In this document: positions 1 to 9,104 of the stretch, one piece after another
Layout: each line of letters starts with the position of its first letter
How positions within the stretch are numbered: the first letter of the stretch is position 1
DNA from: an uncultured Alphaproteobacteria bacterium
Lineage (GTDB): Bacteria; Pseudomonadota; Alphaproteobacteria; Rhodobacterales; Rhodobacteraceae
DNA: 33,011 nt
Assembly (NCBI GenBank): GCA_902581005.1
Contig: CACHMT010000011.1
Coordinates: 1-33,011, forward strand
Reading direction: 5' to 3'
Position numbers and translations under genes: made by a program
Notes under the pieces: generated by a model
Seen by the model: the letters and a program-made list of their open reading frames with translations, nothing else
What the model was told of the DNA's origin: nothing
Databases searched by the model: none

Positions 1-1
1 T

Positions 2-1045
2 AATGTTTGGGCGGCTCTTGGGTACCCTGTAGATGTTATAGCAACACGACAAAAGAAAGGTGAGCCTGAGACTTTTCATGCTGGTGGTTCAGATGCCTCA
101 GGTATCGTATATCAAGTTGGAGATGACGTTGCCAATGTCAAGGTGGGCGACGAGGTAGTGATTCATTCTGGTACTTGGCAAGCTGATGACCCTTGGGTAT
201 TATCGGGCAAGGACCCAATGCTTGCGCCCTCAGCTAAGGTGTGGGGCTACGAAACTAACTATGGGTCATATTGTCAATTTGCCAAAGCACAATCACATCA
301 AATTTTGAAGAAGCCTGACCATCTCACCTGGGAGGAGTCGGCGTGTTATATGCTCTGTGCATCAACAGCTTACAGGCAGCTTATGGGCTGGGCTCCACAT
401 ACTGTGGAAAAAGATGATGTTGTTCTTGTTTGGGGAGCGGCTGGTGGACTCGGTGCCATGGCATTACAGATTGTCTCTGCGTTAGGAGGAAAGCCAATAG
501 CTGTAATATCTGATGAAGGGAAGAGACAGTTCTGTTTGGATAAAGGAGCTTTTGGTGTAATAAATAGAAATGATTTTAGCCATTGGGGACCACTACCTGA
601 TACAGATGATCCTGCATTCAATGAGTGGATGGCAGGAGCTAGATCTTTTGGTAAAGCTATATGGGACATACTTGGAGAGAGGACAAACCCAAAAATTGTA
701 TTTGAACATCCAGGAGAAGCTACTTTGCCTACGTCTGGTTTTGTATGTGCTCTTGGTGGTATGGTGGTCGTTTGTGCTGGTACAACTGGCTACAATGTCA
801 CTCTCGACTTAAGATATCATTGGATGCATCAAAAAAGGTTGCAGGGATCACATGTAGCAAATGACGATGAAGCAAGTGCAGTTAATGAATTAGTTATCCA
901 AAAAAAGGTGGATCCGTGCTTGTCGGAAACATATGATTTTGAGCAGATTGGTCATGCGCATCAGTTAATGCATGAAAACAAGCATCCAAGTGGAAATATG
1001 GCGTGTTTAGTTAATGCGACGTCTAGGGGTCAAGGATCTAAGTAA
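2..1045 (+). CDS. ccrA: Crotonyl-CoA carboxylase/reductase, 5'-truncated by window edge
   Basis: The reading frame is open from base 2 and already inside the protein, so the start lies outside the window; 347 residues remain of a family usually a little over 400. The family reductively carboxylates crotonyl-CoA to ethylmalonyl-CoA with NADPH and CO2 in the ethylmalonyl-CoA pathway. Seen: an MDR fold, the Rossmann stretch [20 protein letters not shown], the family block [10 protein letters not shown] and the downstream [21 protein letters not shown] region (quoted in part), and a late RLQGSH block. The glutamate of the GYE segment and the histidine of GSH sit where CO2-pocket residues lie in characterised enzymes (family knowledge, not aligned by tool). 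A GTG inside the frame at 143 is internal, not the start. The next gene follows after 15 bases, so it heads the run. An acrylyl-CoA reductase relative is the less likely alternative. Confidence 0.88.
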   Translation, partial: NVWAALGYPVDVIATRQKKGEPETFHAGGSDASGIVYQVGDDVANVKVGDEVVIHSGTWQADDPWVLSGKDPMLAPSAKVWGYETNYGSYCQFAKAQSHQILKKPDHLTWEESACYMLCASTAYRQLMGWAPHTVEKDDVVLVWGAAGGLGAMALQIVSALGGKPIAVISDEGKRQFCLDKGAFGVINRNDFSHWGPLPDTDDPAFNEWMAGARSFGKAIWDILGERTNPKIVFEHPGEATLPTSGFVCALGGMVVVCAGTTGYNVTLDLRYHWMHQKRLQGSHVANDDEASAVNELVIQKKVDPCLSETYDFEQIGHAHQLMHENKHPSGNMACLVNATSRGQGSK

Positions 1046-1060
1046 AACCACCTTTGTGAG

Positions 1061-2287
1061 ATGAAAGATTTTGATTTAAACTTTGTGAGAAGGCATTTTT
1101 ATGCCTTCGACGTAGATAACCCCCTTAGTGAAAAAGCATTCTTTGAAAATGCTGGGGGAAGTTTCCCTTGTAAGTTTGTGGTAGATAAACTTACAAAGTT
1201 TTATCAAACAACAAAGGTACAGCCTTATGGGTATTTCAACGGGTCTATAGAGGCTGGTGAAGAAATGGATAACAGTTGTAAAAAGATTGCTCAATTATTG
1301 CGAGTTCCGTTAAAAAATCTTCACGTGGGTCCTTCAACTTCTCAAAATACGTACGTTTTAGCTAATGCGCTTCGGTTATCAAAAAATAAAAAAAAGGTCA
1401 TCGTAGTCTCCAATCAAGATCATGAGTCTAATACCGGCGTATGGAGAAATTTAGCAAGCCAAGGCTTTGAGGTCAGAGAGTGGAAAGTAAGGTCTAATGG
1501 CAGCCTTTATTTAGATGATTTGAAAAAACTAGTTGATAAAACTGTTTGTTTGATAGCTTTTCCGCATGTTTCTAACATAATAGGCCAAGTAAACCCCGTT
1601 AAAGACATTTGTACAATAGCTAAAGAAGCAGGGGCATTTACCTGTGTGGATGGAGTAAGCTATGCACCTCACGGGATACCGCAAATCAATGATTTTTGTC
1701 CGGATATATATCTATTTTCATCTTATAAAACATTTGGGCCACATCTTGGCGTTATGTATGTTTCAGATAGTTTGGCTACAGAATTAGAGAGCCAATGTCA
1801 TTATTTTAATCAAGAATTTCCAAATAAGAGATTTACACCTGCTGGACCTGATCATGCTCAAGTCGCCGCGTTGGGTGGCATCTATGACTACTACCACTCT
1901 CTCAGTGACCATCATCTGAATAGCGAATTATCATCAAGTTCATGTATTGATAAGCTAAATAATCTAATTTCTAATCAAGAAAGGAAATTACTGAAACCTT
2001 TGCTCGATTTTTTGAAAACCAAAAAAGATATTAGATTGTTGGGCTCTTACGAAATTGAAGATAGAGTTCCAACAGTTGCCATAGTAACAAAAAAATCAAA
2101 TATTGAGCTTGCAAAAGAATTAAACGAACTAAATGTCTCGGTAGGGAGTGGTGACTTTTATGCGGTCCGTCTCCTTCAGGCGCTCGATGTAGATATCCAT
2201 GAGGGAGTAATAAGATTGAGTTTTGTTCACTACACCTCGGGCAACGATGTTGAGAAATTAATGAGTGGCCTCGATCGACACCTTTAG
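1061..2287 (+). CDS. Class V aminotransferase (cysteine-desulfurase-like, lacks catalytic Cys)
   Basis: A 408-residue fold-type I PLP enzyme. Visible PLP features: GPSTSQNT around residues 90-97 (phosphate loop), H121 in the NQDHESN segment, D197 and H204 in VDGVSYAPHG, and the Schiff-base lysine K223 in SSYKTFGPH. SufS/CsdA-type desulfurases carry an active-site cysteine in a C-terminal loop. Here the corresponding loop reads SVGSGDFYAV (360-369), with no cysteine. A desulfurase role is therefore unlikely; epimerase, lyase or transaminase chemistry of the isopenicillin-N-epimerase/kynureninase-like branch is possible, but the substrate is unknown. The gene sits 15 bases after ccrA and 15 before the photolyase gene, so it is probably co-transcribed. 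ATG at 1061 is preceded by only a weak GTGAG ribosome site. Confidence 0.82.
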   Translation: MKDFDLNFVRRHFYAFDVDNPLSEKAFFENAGGSFPCKFVVDKLTKFYQTTKVQPYGYFNGSIEAGEEMDNSCKKIAQLLRVPLKNLHVGPSTSQNTYVLANALRLSKNKKKVIVVSNQDHESNTGVWRNLASQGFEVREWKVRSNGSLYLDDLKKLVDKTVCLIAFPHVSNIIGQVNPVKDICTIAKEAGAFTCVDGVSYAPHGIPQINDFCPDIYLFSSYKTFGPHLGVMYVSDSLATELESQCHYFNQEFPNKRFTPAGPDHAQVAALGGIYDYYHSLSDHHLNSELSSSSCIDKLNNLISNQERKLLKPLLDFLKTKKDIRLLGSYEIEDRVPTVAIVTKKSNIELAKELNELNVSVGSGDFYAVRLLQALDVDIHEGVIRLSFVHYTSGNDVEKLMSGLDRHL

Positions 2288-2302
2288 ATAATCGGATTTA
2301 TT

Positions 2303-3721
2303 ATGAGTGTAAATGTAGTTTGGTTTCGAAGAGACCTTCGTTTGAGTGATAACCCAGCTCTTTACAGTGCGACGCTAGATGGTAGACCCATAGTCCCACT
2401 GTTTATATTGGATGAGCATACTGATAATGCTGGGGCAGCATTTAAGTGGAGGCTGGGATTGTCAATAGAGAGCCTTTCTTTAGATTTAGAGAAACACAAT
2501 TCAAAACTTATTTTAAAAAAAGGTAATCCACTTTATGTGTTAAAAGAATTAAGATCGTTGATTGGCGACTTTAAAATTTTTTGGAATAGGCTATATGATG
2601 AAAATTCGGTTAAAAGAGATACTGAAATCAAATCCTATTTTAAGGAACAAGGAGTTGAAGTAAAGTCTACCGAAGGACTTCTCTTGCACTCACCCTGGAA
2701 AACTCAAACTAATGCGGGATCATACTATAAAGTATTTACGCCTTTCTGGAGAGCATTATCAAAACAAGAGGTAAAACCAACGGTACCAAAACCCACTAAA
2801 CTTATTTCACCCATGAAATGGCCAAAGAGTGATTATCTTAGCGAGTGGAAATTGGATAAGGATATAGGCCAAGGAAAAGAGTATTTAATTGAAAGGGTAC
2901 ATGTTGGTGAGGAAAAAGCTAAAAAAAATCTGAATAGCTTTCTGCATCAGAGACTTAAAAATTATGGACAAGCAAGAGATAGGGTTGATTTGACAGAAAG
3001 CTCAAACCTTTCTGAGAACCTTGCCTATGGTGAAATCTCCGCCCGAGAAATCTGGCATTCGGCCGTTGGTCATAAAGATGTAGCGTTCAAAGAAAAAGAG
3101 ATGTTTATAAGGCAATTAGCATGGCGTGATTTTGCTTGGTATCTTTCTTACTTCAGTCCCCACATTCTTAGAAAAAATTGGAAAGCCGAATGGGATCATT
3201 TCCCTTGGAGAGTGAACGAGGATGAGCTAAATAGCTGGAAAAGAGGCTTGACCGGACAACCAATTGTGGATGCGGGAATGAGAGAAATGTATGTCACAGG
3301 TAGAATGCATAACAGGGTAAGGATGATAGTAGCTTCATACTTGACTAAACATCTCCTTATTGACTGGAGGCATGGTTTAAAATGGTTTGAAGACTGTTTA
3401 ATTGATTGGGATCCAGCCTCAAATGCTATGGGTTGGCAATGGGTGGCTGGTTCAGGTCCTGACGCTAGTCCTTTTTTCAGAGTATTTAACCCTGAATTGC
3501 AAGCAAAAAAATTTGATCCTGATAGTAAATATCAAATGAAATTCTTAGGACTAACTTTCAAACCTACTCCCGAAAGTGAAAAGTTTTGTAAGATGGCGCC
3601 CAAAAGTTGGAATATTCAAGAAAAAAGTCGCCCTTCCACTTCCATCGTTGACTTAAAGTTTGGTCGTGACAGAGCCCTTAATAAATATTCTGAATTTAAA
3701 AAAATTATTTCGGATATATGA
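2303..3721 (+). CDS. phrB: Deoxyribodipyrimidine photo-lyase (class I CPD photolyase)
   Basis: A 472-residue flavoprotein that repairs cyclobutane pyrimidine dimers with blue/near-UV light. The N-terminal antenna domain starts with VVWFRRDLRLSDNPAL; the C-terminal FAD domain carries FIRQLAWRDFAWYL (about 268-281), GQPIVDAGMREMYVTGRMHN (318-337) and the SNAMGWQW block. By alignment in memory to E. coli PhrB, the electron-transfer tryptophan triad is intact as W312, W355 and W378. N374 matches the asparagine next to flavin N5 that is typical of photolyases. Length equals the family norm. The stop is separated by one base from the next ATG, so the photolyase is tied to the flavoprotein/DUF1365/methyltransferase set downstream, a pairing common in light-stress regulons. 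A cryptochrome-like photoreceptor role cannot be excluded. Confidence 0.93.
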   Translation: MSVNVVWFRRDLRLSDNPALYSATLDGRPIVPLFILDEHTDNAGAAFKWRLGLSIESLSLDLEKHNSKLILKKGNPLYVLKELRSLIGDFKIFWNRLYDENSVKRDTEIKSYFKEQGVEVKSTEGLLLHSPWKTQTNAGSYYKVFTPFWRALSKQEVKPTVPKPTKLISPMKWPKSDYLSEWKLDKDIGQGKEYLIERVHVGEEKAKKNLNSFLHQRLKNYGQARDRVDLTESSNLSENLAYGEISAREIWHSAVGHKDVAFKEKEMFIRQLAWRDFAWYLSYFSPHILRKNWKAEWDHFPWRVNEDELNSWKRGLTGQPIVDAGMREMYVTGRMHNRVRMIVASYLTKHLLIDWRHGLKWFEDCLIDWDPASNAMGWQWVAGSGPDASPFFRVFNPELQAKKFDPDSKYQMKFLGLTFKPTPESEKFCKMAPKSWNIQEKSRPSTSIVDLKFGRDRALNKYSEFKKIISDI

Positions 3722-3722
3722 G

Positions 3723-5006
3723 ATGAAGATAGCGGTAGTAGGGTCAGGAATATCTGGGCTTGGAGCAGCATTGGCGCTATCTGAAAAACATGAGGTATCG
3801 TTATTTGAAAAAAACAGTTACTTCGGCGGGCACTCAAATACGGTAAAAATTGAGCTAAACGAAGAAGATATTCATGTAGATACTGGGTTTATTGTTTTTA
3901 ATGAAAAAAATTATCCTAACCTCACAAGTCTATTTGACGAATTAAAGGTAGCAACAAAAAGTTCAAATATGTCGTTCGGGTTCTCGTTAGCCGATGGACA
4001 ACTAGAATACGCAGGTCAAAATTTTAATTCTTTTTTTGCTCAACGCAGAAACTTATTAAATATAAATCATTTGAGGGGTCTATACGATGTTTATAGATTT
4101 AAAAATATTTCGAAGAGATTTATGGCTGATAAGAAATTTTCATATTTTGATATGCGCCAATTTTTGCAGCACTACAATTTTGGCAGTTGGTTTTCGGAAA
4201 TGTTTGTTGTTCCAATGGGTGCTGCAATTTGGTCTGTGCCAACAGGTAGTATCTTAGATTTTCCTGCATTAAGTTATTTGAAATTCTTTGAAAATCATGG
4301 CCTATTGGACCTTCTCTCTAGCCCAATTGAGTGGAGAACAGTTGACGGTGGTTCAAAGCAATATGTAGATAAAATTATAAGAAGGCTTGGGAAAAGGGTA
4401 TTTCTAGGCACTCCCGTAAAAGCAATCACAAGAAGCAAAAAAAAGTGTAATTTACTTGCAGGAAATGGGTTTGGTGAGATGGTTTTTGATAAAGTTATTT
4501 TAGCGTGTGATGGTCCAGAAACTATAGATTTAATTGGAGATGTTAGTAAAGATGAGCTAGATACTTTAAAATTTTTTAAGGTATCTAAGAATAAAGTGGT
4601 GCTCCACTCTGATAACACGCATATGCCGAAGTTAAAAAACGTATGGTCTAGTTGGAATTTTATTACAAGTAATATTCAAAACTCTCTCAATAAACCAATT
4701 GAGGTCACCTACTGGATGAACAAACTTCAGAGTATAAAAAGCAAAAAAAATTATTTTGTTTCACTTAACCCCAGTAAAGAAATTGATCCAAGTCTTGTAC
4801 ATTATCAAACTTTATATTCTCACCCTGTTTATGACTCTGACACATTAAATGCGCAAAAAAAACTAAACGCGCTACAGGGTGAAAATGGTTTGTACTTTGC
4901 AGGTGCAAAAATGGGTTTTGGTTTTCATGAAGATGGCTTAAACTCGGGCCTATACGTTGCGAAGCTGTTAGGTTGTGAGCCTAATTGGTCCAAGAGAAAG
5001 ATGTAG
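3723..5006 (+). CDS. FAD-dependent amine-oxidase-like oxidoreductase (COG2907 type)
   Basis: A 427-residue flavoprotein. The ATG at 3723, one base after the photolyase stop, is chosen because MKIAVVGSGISGLGAAL puts the dinucleotide-binding GxGxxG (residues 7-12) directly at the N terminus; a GTG at 3660 would lie inside the photolyase gene. The FAD signature continues with SLFEKNSYFGGHSNTV and VDTGFIVFNEKNYPNL, and the C-terminal FAD contact is LYFAGAKMGFGFHEDGLNSGL (quoted in part). This family recurs beside DUF1365 and Cfa-like genes. In Rhodobacter sphaeroides a flavin desaturase (UfaD) partners a methylase (UfaM) in making methylated furan fatty acids, and a similar lipid-desaturating role is the best inference here. 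The actual substrate is not shown by the sequence. Confidence 0.85.
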   Translation: MKIAVVGSGISGLGAALALSEKHEVSLFEKNSYFGGHSNTVKIELNEEDIHVDTGFIVFNEKNYPNLTSLFDELKVATKSSNMSFGFSLADGQLEYAGQNFNSFFAQRRNLLNINHLRGLYDVYRFKNISKRFMADKKFSYFDMRQFLQHYNFGSWFSEMFVVPMGAAIWSVPTGSILDFPALSYLKFFENHGLLDLLSSPIEWRTVDGGSKQYVDKIIRRLGKRVFLGTPVKAITRSKKKCNLLAGNGFGEMVFDKVILACDGPETIDLIGDVSKDELDTLKFFKVSKNKVVLHSDNTHMPKLKNVWSSWNFITSNIQNSLNKPIEVTYWMNKLQSIKSKKNYFVSLNPSKEIDPSLVHYQTLYSHPVYDSDTLNAQKKLNALQGENGLYFAGAKMGFGFHEDGLNSGLYVAKLLGCEPNWSKRKM

Positions 5007-5011
5007 AACTT

Positions 5012-5740
5012 ATGGTAAAATCGTGTGTTTATTTTGGGTCTGTTATGCACATGCGATTAAAGCCAAGAAGACATTTATTTCGTTACAACGTTTTTAGCCT
5101 TTTTTTGGATATTGATAAATTAGCAGAGTTTGATGAGACATCTTGGTTTTTCAGATTAAACAGATGGGGAATGGTTTCTCTATATGAAAAGGATCATGGA
5201 GATAGAAATACCTTACACTTAAGAGATTGGGTTAACAAAAAGCTTATGGGGGCGGGATTTACTAAACCGGATAAAGTCTATTTATTAAGTTTTCCCCGGG
5301 TTTTAGGACTTGGTTTTAGCCCATTGTCCGTTTTCTACTGCTACTCCAAGAACCAATTAAATTCCGTTATTTACGAAGTAAAAAATACATATGGGGAGCA
5401 AATCGAATATATATCAGATAGTCAACCTGACCCGGACGGAAGGGTCAGGCACTCTGTCAAGAAAAATATGTATGTATCTCCATTTATAGATATGGCTCAA
5501 ACTTACCATTTTACGATTTTACCTCCTGACGAAAAGCTTTCTATTAAGATTAACGAAAAAGATGAAGAAGGGTTACTTCTAATTGCTAGTCAAACGGGAA
5601 GATATCAGGACTTTAATGACTGGACATTAGCTAAGGCTTTTTTTTGTTATCCACTTATGTTGGTAAAAGTGTTGATTTTAATACATTGGAATGCTTTAAT
5701 TTTGTATTTTAAGAGAGTCAAAATTGTACCTTATAGTTAG
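5012..5740 (+). CDS. DUF1365 family protein
   Basis: A 242-residue protein of unknown biochemical function. The ATG at 5012 is preferred over the TTG at 4985, which lies within the upstream gene; GAGAAAG at 4994-5000 is a plausible ribosome site about 11 bases before it. Family hallmarks visible are YFGSVMHMRLKPRRHLFRY near the N terminus, LSFPRVLGLGFSPLSVFYCY in the middle, NTYGEQ, and KKNMYVSPFIDMAQTYHF toward the C terminus. A hydrophobic stretch near the end (FFCYPLMLVKVLILIHW) may bind the membrane. DUF1365 is almost always encoded between the COG2907 flavoprotein and a Cfa-like methyltransferase, as here. This supports a role in the same membrane-lipid modification, but its chemistry is not known. 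Confidence 0.88.
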   Translation: MVKSCVYFGSVMHMRLKPRRHLFRYNVFSLFLDIDKLAEFDETSWFFRLNRWGMVSLYEKDHGDRNTLHLRDWVNKKLMGAGFTKPDKVYLLSFPRVLGLGFSPLSVFYCYSKNQLNSVIYEVKNTYGEQIEYISDSQPDPDGRVRHSVKKNMYVSPFIDMAQTYHFTILPPDEKLSIKINEKDEEGLLLIASQTGRYQDFNDWTLAKAFFCYPLMLVKVLILIHWNALILYFKRVKIVPYS

Positions 5741-5758
5741 GTTAATTTGGGGGGAAAG

Positions 5759-6973
5759 ATGGAGGAACAATTTTTAAAAGATGTTAAAGGCCAACCTAAT
5801 CTGCCAAGATGGTTTTCTTCAATATTTAAAATGATACAAAGCCCTAATGCGGGTAGTCTAATAATCCAACTTCCAGACAACAGAAAGTTTATTGTTGAGA
5901 GCAAAAAACCTGGAGCCAATGCCTACATAGTGGTGAAGAATGAACATTTCTTCTCCAGACTTGTGCGCGAGGGTCAAAATGGATTTTCAGAATCATATAT
6001 GGATGGTTGGTGGGATACACCAGACCTTCAAGCAGTATTAGATTTTTTCCTTCTAGCAGGCGATGATATATATGATGATTTAATCGGAACCAGCGTTGTA
6101 AGGTTGTATGAAAGACTTAACCACTGGTTGAAGTCTAATTGGAAATTTCAAGCAAGAAAAAATATCTCCTATCATTACGATCTAGGCAACCAATTTTATA
6201 GAGAATGGCTCGACAAAACGATGACTTACTCGTCTGCGCTTTTCAAAAACAAAAAAGAAGTGCTATCTAGCGCGCAAACAAATAAGTATGAATCAATATG
6301 CAAAAATTTAAATTTGAAAGAGGGTGACAGCGTCTTGGAAATTGGCTGTGGTTGGGGAGGATTTGCTGAACATGCTATCAAGACTAGAGGTGTCAAACTC
6401 ACGGGTCTGACGTTGTCTAAAGAACAATTAGATTATTCTAAAAAAAGAATGTTTGAATTGGGTATGGCGGATAAAAGCTCATTTCTTCTGCAAGATTATA
6501 GAGATGAAAAGGGTGTTTACGATGGTGTTGTGTCAATAGAAATGTTTGAGGCCGTTGGAGAAAAATATTGGCCTACATATTTTAAAACTATCAAAAATTC
6601 TCTCAAAAGTGGTGGTCTAGGATGTCTACAAGTTATAACCATTGATGATAAGTATTTTCCTAAATATAGGAAAAGTGTTGATTTTCTTCAAAAGTATATT
6701 TTTCCAGGAGGTATGCTCCCAAGTTATACGGCTCTTGTTGACCAAATTCGTAGTGCGGACTTGGAATTTATAAGAAGTAAGGAATTTGGACAAAGTTATT
6801 CTAAGACTCTTCGTATATGGTCCCAAAGATTCAATAGTAAGTGGAACAGAATATCTGAGCTGGGATTTGATGATAGATTTAGGCGGATGTGGAACTTTTA
6901 CTTAACCTCATGTGCGTCATTCTTTTTTTCTGGTGCTGGTGATGTAACCCAGGTGACTCTAAAGAAAAATTAG
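5759..6973 (+). CDS. Cyclopropane-fatty-acyl-phospholipid synthase-like SAM methyltransferase
   Basis: A 404-residue member of the Cfa family. The ATG at 5759 follows a strong purine run GGGGGGAAAG; an upstream TTG at 5747 would place that run inside the gene. The SAM loop VLEIGCGWGGFAEHA lies at 192-206. The acyl-lipid region includes ISYHYDLGNQFYREWLDKTM and MFEAVG (E264). Compared from memory with E. coli Cfa, the bicarbonate ligands C139 and H266 appear as S159 (in MTYSSALF) and Q291 (in LQVITIDD); E264 and C385 (LTSCASFF) are kept. Loss of the base-positioning ligands argues for methyl transfer without ring closure, as in UfaM-type enzymes acting on unsaturated phospholipid acyl chains. 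Genes before and after are within 18 bases. A true cyclopropane synthase remains possible. Confidence 0.88.
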   Translation: MEEQFLKDVKGQPNLPRWFSSIFKMIQSPNAGSLIIQLPDNRKFIVESKKPGANAYIVVKNEHFFSRLVREGQNGFSESYMDGWWDTPDLQAVLDFFLLAGDDIYDDLIGTSVVRLYERLNHWLKSNWKFQARKNISYHYDLGNQFYREWLDKTMTYSSALFKNKKEVLSSAQTNKYESICKNLNLKEGDSVLEIGCGWGGFAEHAIKTRGVKLTGLTLSKEQLDYSKKRMFELGMADKSSFLLQDYRDEKGVYDGVVSIEMFEAVGEKYWPTYFKTIKNSLKSGGLGCLQVITIDDKYFPKYRKSVDFLQKYIFPGGMLPSYTALVDQIRSADLEFIRSKEFGQSYSKTLRIWSQRFNSKWNRISELGFDDRFRRMWNFYLTSCASFFFSGAGDVTQVTLKKN

Positions 6974-6979
6974 CTTCTT

Positions 6980-8254
6980 TTGCGCCAAAATTATTTACAA
7001 CACATTATTTATGCATCAAACGCACTGCCTTTGGCACTGATAATATTTCCACTCTTTATTTTTGTCAGCGAGCATTATGCTAGGCAATTTGGTATCTCTC
7101 TTCTAGGTATCGGAGTTATATTTTTAATTGTACGATTGTTAGATGGAATTTTAGATCCTTTAGTAGGTTGGGCAAGTGACAACTTGAATGTTCCCGTTGG
7201 AAAAAGGAAGTTTTGGTTGTTGATATCGTTACCCTTCACTCTCTTTGGGGTCTGGGGTCTCTTTGGATCTAATTTGGGTACATTTGCTTTCCAACACTTT
7301 GCGTTTTATATAGTGATACTGACCATAGGGCTATCACTTTTAACTCCCCCTTTTTATAGTTTAGGAGCGGAATTAAGTGGAGAGTATGTTGAGAGATCTC
7401 GAATAACCTTTTTTCGTGAAGGCTTCTTTCTTTTGGGCACAATTTTAGCAGCTCTAATGTATGCTATGGCCGAGGGATCCACACAAGCTCTTAAAAATAT
7501 AGCCACAGTAATTTTTATTAGCCACCCACTAATGATAATAATTTCCGCTTTTGTTATTAAAGAAAGCTCTATAGCACATCAAAACAAGTCAGAAATATTT
7601 AGTGTGGTCAAAGCCATACTAGTTAACAAACAATTAAAATACTTTTTCCTAAGTCAGTTTTTTAATGCCGCTGCGAATGGAATTCCGGGAGCTTTGTTTG
7701 CTTTTTTTGTAATCCATAAACTACAAAGAGAGGATCTAGTAGGGTTACTTATGCTTTTATATTTATTATCGGGTGTGTTAAGCGTACCACTATGGATTAA
7801 AATAAGTAAGCTCTTTAAAAAAAGTGACTTATGGTGCGCCTCAATATTTTTTTCCATGATTGTTTTCTCATTAGTTTTCTTTATGAATACTAACAGTATT
7901 TTTCTATTCTCGGTAATATGTCTATTGACCGGTATTTGTGTGAGTGCAGATTCTGCTCTTCCAACGTCTATTCAGGCAGACCTTTTAGATGAAGATCTGA
8001 AAATAGTGAAGAGCAATCGGTCTGGAACTTTCTTCTCAATTTTATCTGTTATAAACAAGACCGCCGCAGCTTTTTCAGGAGGATTCGTTTTGTTGTTTCT
8101 TTACGCAGTTGATTTTGATCCCTTAGGTGGTAATTCAGATAAGATATTATTTTGGTTAACCTGTTTATACGCTATTGCTCCAATCACTCTGAAGGTTTTG
8201 CCATTACTACTAATGTTTAGGTTCCCCGAAACAAACAGCGATCAATCTATCTAA
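6980..8254 (+). CDS. MFS transporter, GPH (sugar:cation symporter) type
   Basis: A 424-residue protein with about twelve hydrophobic segments. Its opening, YASNALPLALIIFPLFIF, matches the N terminus of the glycoside-pentoside-hexuronide family, and VRLLDGILDPLVGWASDN is the conserved loop after helix 2 of that family. The start must be TTG at 6980: a stop in frame at 6971 lies three codons earlier and the first ATG is far inside the protein. It begins six bases after the methyltransferase stop. In lipid-modification clusters with Cfa-like and DUF1365 genes, a GPH transporter is a frequent companion (also in the Rhodobacter singlet-oxygen set), so the substrate may be a lipid-related molecule rather than a sugar. 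Its 3' end overlaps the convergent dehydrogenase gene by 8 bases. Confidence 0.85.
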   Translation: MRQNYLQHIIYASNALPLALIIFPLFIFVSEHYARQFGISLLGIGVIFLIVRLLDGILDPLVGWASDNLNVPVGKRKFWLLISLPFTLFGVWGLFGSNLGTFAFQHFAFYIVILTIGLSLLTPPFYSLGAELSGEYVERSRITFFREGFFLLGTILAALMYAMAEGSTQALKNIATVIFISHPLMIIISAFVIKESSIAHQNKSEIFSVVKAILVNKQLKYFFLSQFFNAAANGIPGALFAFFVIHKLQREDLVGLLMLLYLLSGVLSVPLWIKISKLFKKSDLWCASIFFSMIVFSLVFFMNTNSIFLFSVICLLTGICVSADSALPTSIQADLLDEDLKIVKSNRSGTFFSILSVINKTAAAFSGGFVLLFLYAVDFDPLGGNSDKILFWLTCLYAIAPITLKVLPLLLMFRFPETNSDQSI

Positions 8255-9104
8255 CAAGAAGAAAGTATTTCCCCAGTATTTTATCTATTAATTTTTTTGG
8301 TAAAGCGCGAATTAGGTAAAACTGTACCCCTGATGGTCCCATTGAGTATTTGACTTTTGGATTTTTTAGACTTGAAATTTTGTAGATTATTTGTGCTAAA
8401 ACTTGAACATCTTGTCCTTGCTCTGATAATCCCTTGATAAAATTTGTAAATTTATTGAAGGCTTGATTATATACCGTCTTTTTAAAATCAACGGCTCTTC
8501 CGTCTATGTTTGATTTATCCCAAATTTCAGTTTTAAAAGCTCTTGGTGCGACAATTATTACTTTGATACCATAAATTAACAGTTCACGACGAAGAGACTC
8601 GGAAAACCCTTCAAGAGCATGTTTACTTGAACAATAAGACGCCATAAATGGCTGCCCAATTGATCCTCCCCCGGAGCTTATATTTATAACTTTACCAGGA
8701 GAACATTTGTTTTTTGCACCAAGCAATGGCAGAAATATTTGAACACAGTTAAAAGTTCCTAAAACCATTGTTTTAAGGTGAAGATCAAATTCTTCACTAG
8801 AAATGTGTTCAACAGGCCCTAATTTTGCAATTCCTGCATTATTAATCAAAATACCTAGGTTAGCTCCTTTTAAAGTTAATTTAACTTTTTTGTATGCTTT
8901 GGATATCTGTGAATAGTTGGTTACATCAAAAACTAAAGGAACGAAATTAACACCATATTTCTTCTTAAGAGGAACTTCCATCTTTTTGTCTCTTATCGAT
9001 CCAAACACAAGAAAGCCCTGTCTTAAAAACTCCGCGACAAGGGCTGCACCAATACCCGTTGAACAGCCTGTGATCAATATTGACTTATTCAACTGTTTTG
9101 CCAT
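8247..9104 (-). CDS. Short-chain dehydrogenase/reductase (SDR)
   Basis: A 285-residue classical SDR. The cofactor motif TGCSTGIG sits at 12-19, NNAG at 88-91, catalytic serine in the VINISSGGGS segment (S143/S144), and YCSSK at 157-161 supplies the Tyr and Lys. The sequence after it, GFSESLRRELLIYGIKVIIV, is typical of the family. A C-terminal extension of about 60 residues, with hydrophobic patches (GVQFYLIRALPKKLIDKIL), could associate with the membrane. It is translated from an ATG inside the end of the upstream DUF6134-like gene (16-base overlap), so the two are likely coupled. It converges with the MFS gene, overlapping by 8 bases. An SDR accompanies the Cfa-like/DUF1365 set in other proteobacteria, so a lipid or aldehyde substrate is a reasonable inference. 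Confidence 0.88.
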   Translation of the reverse strand: MAKQLNKSILITGCSTGIGAALVAEFLRQGFLVFGSIRDKKMEVPLKKKYGVNFVPLVFDVTNYSQISKAYKKVKLTLKGANLGILINNAGIAKLGPVEHISSEEFDLHLKTMVLGTFNCVQIFLPLLGAKNKCSPGKVINISSGGGSIGQPFMASYCSSKHALEGFSESLRRELLIYGIKVIIVAPRAFKTEIWDKSNIDGRAVDFKKTVYNQAFNKFTNFIKGLSEQGQDVQVLAQIIYKISSLKNPKVKYSMGPSGVQFYLIRALPKKLIDKILGKYFLLVR

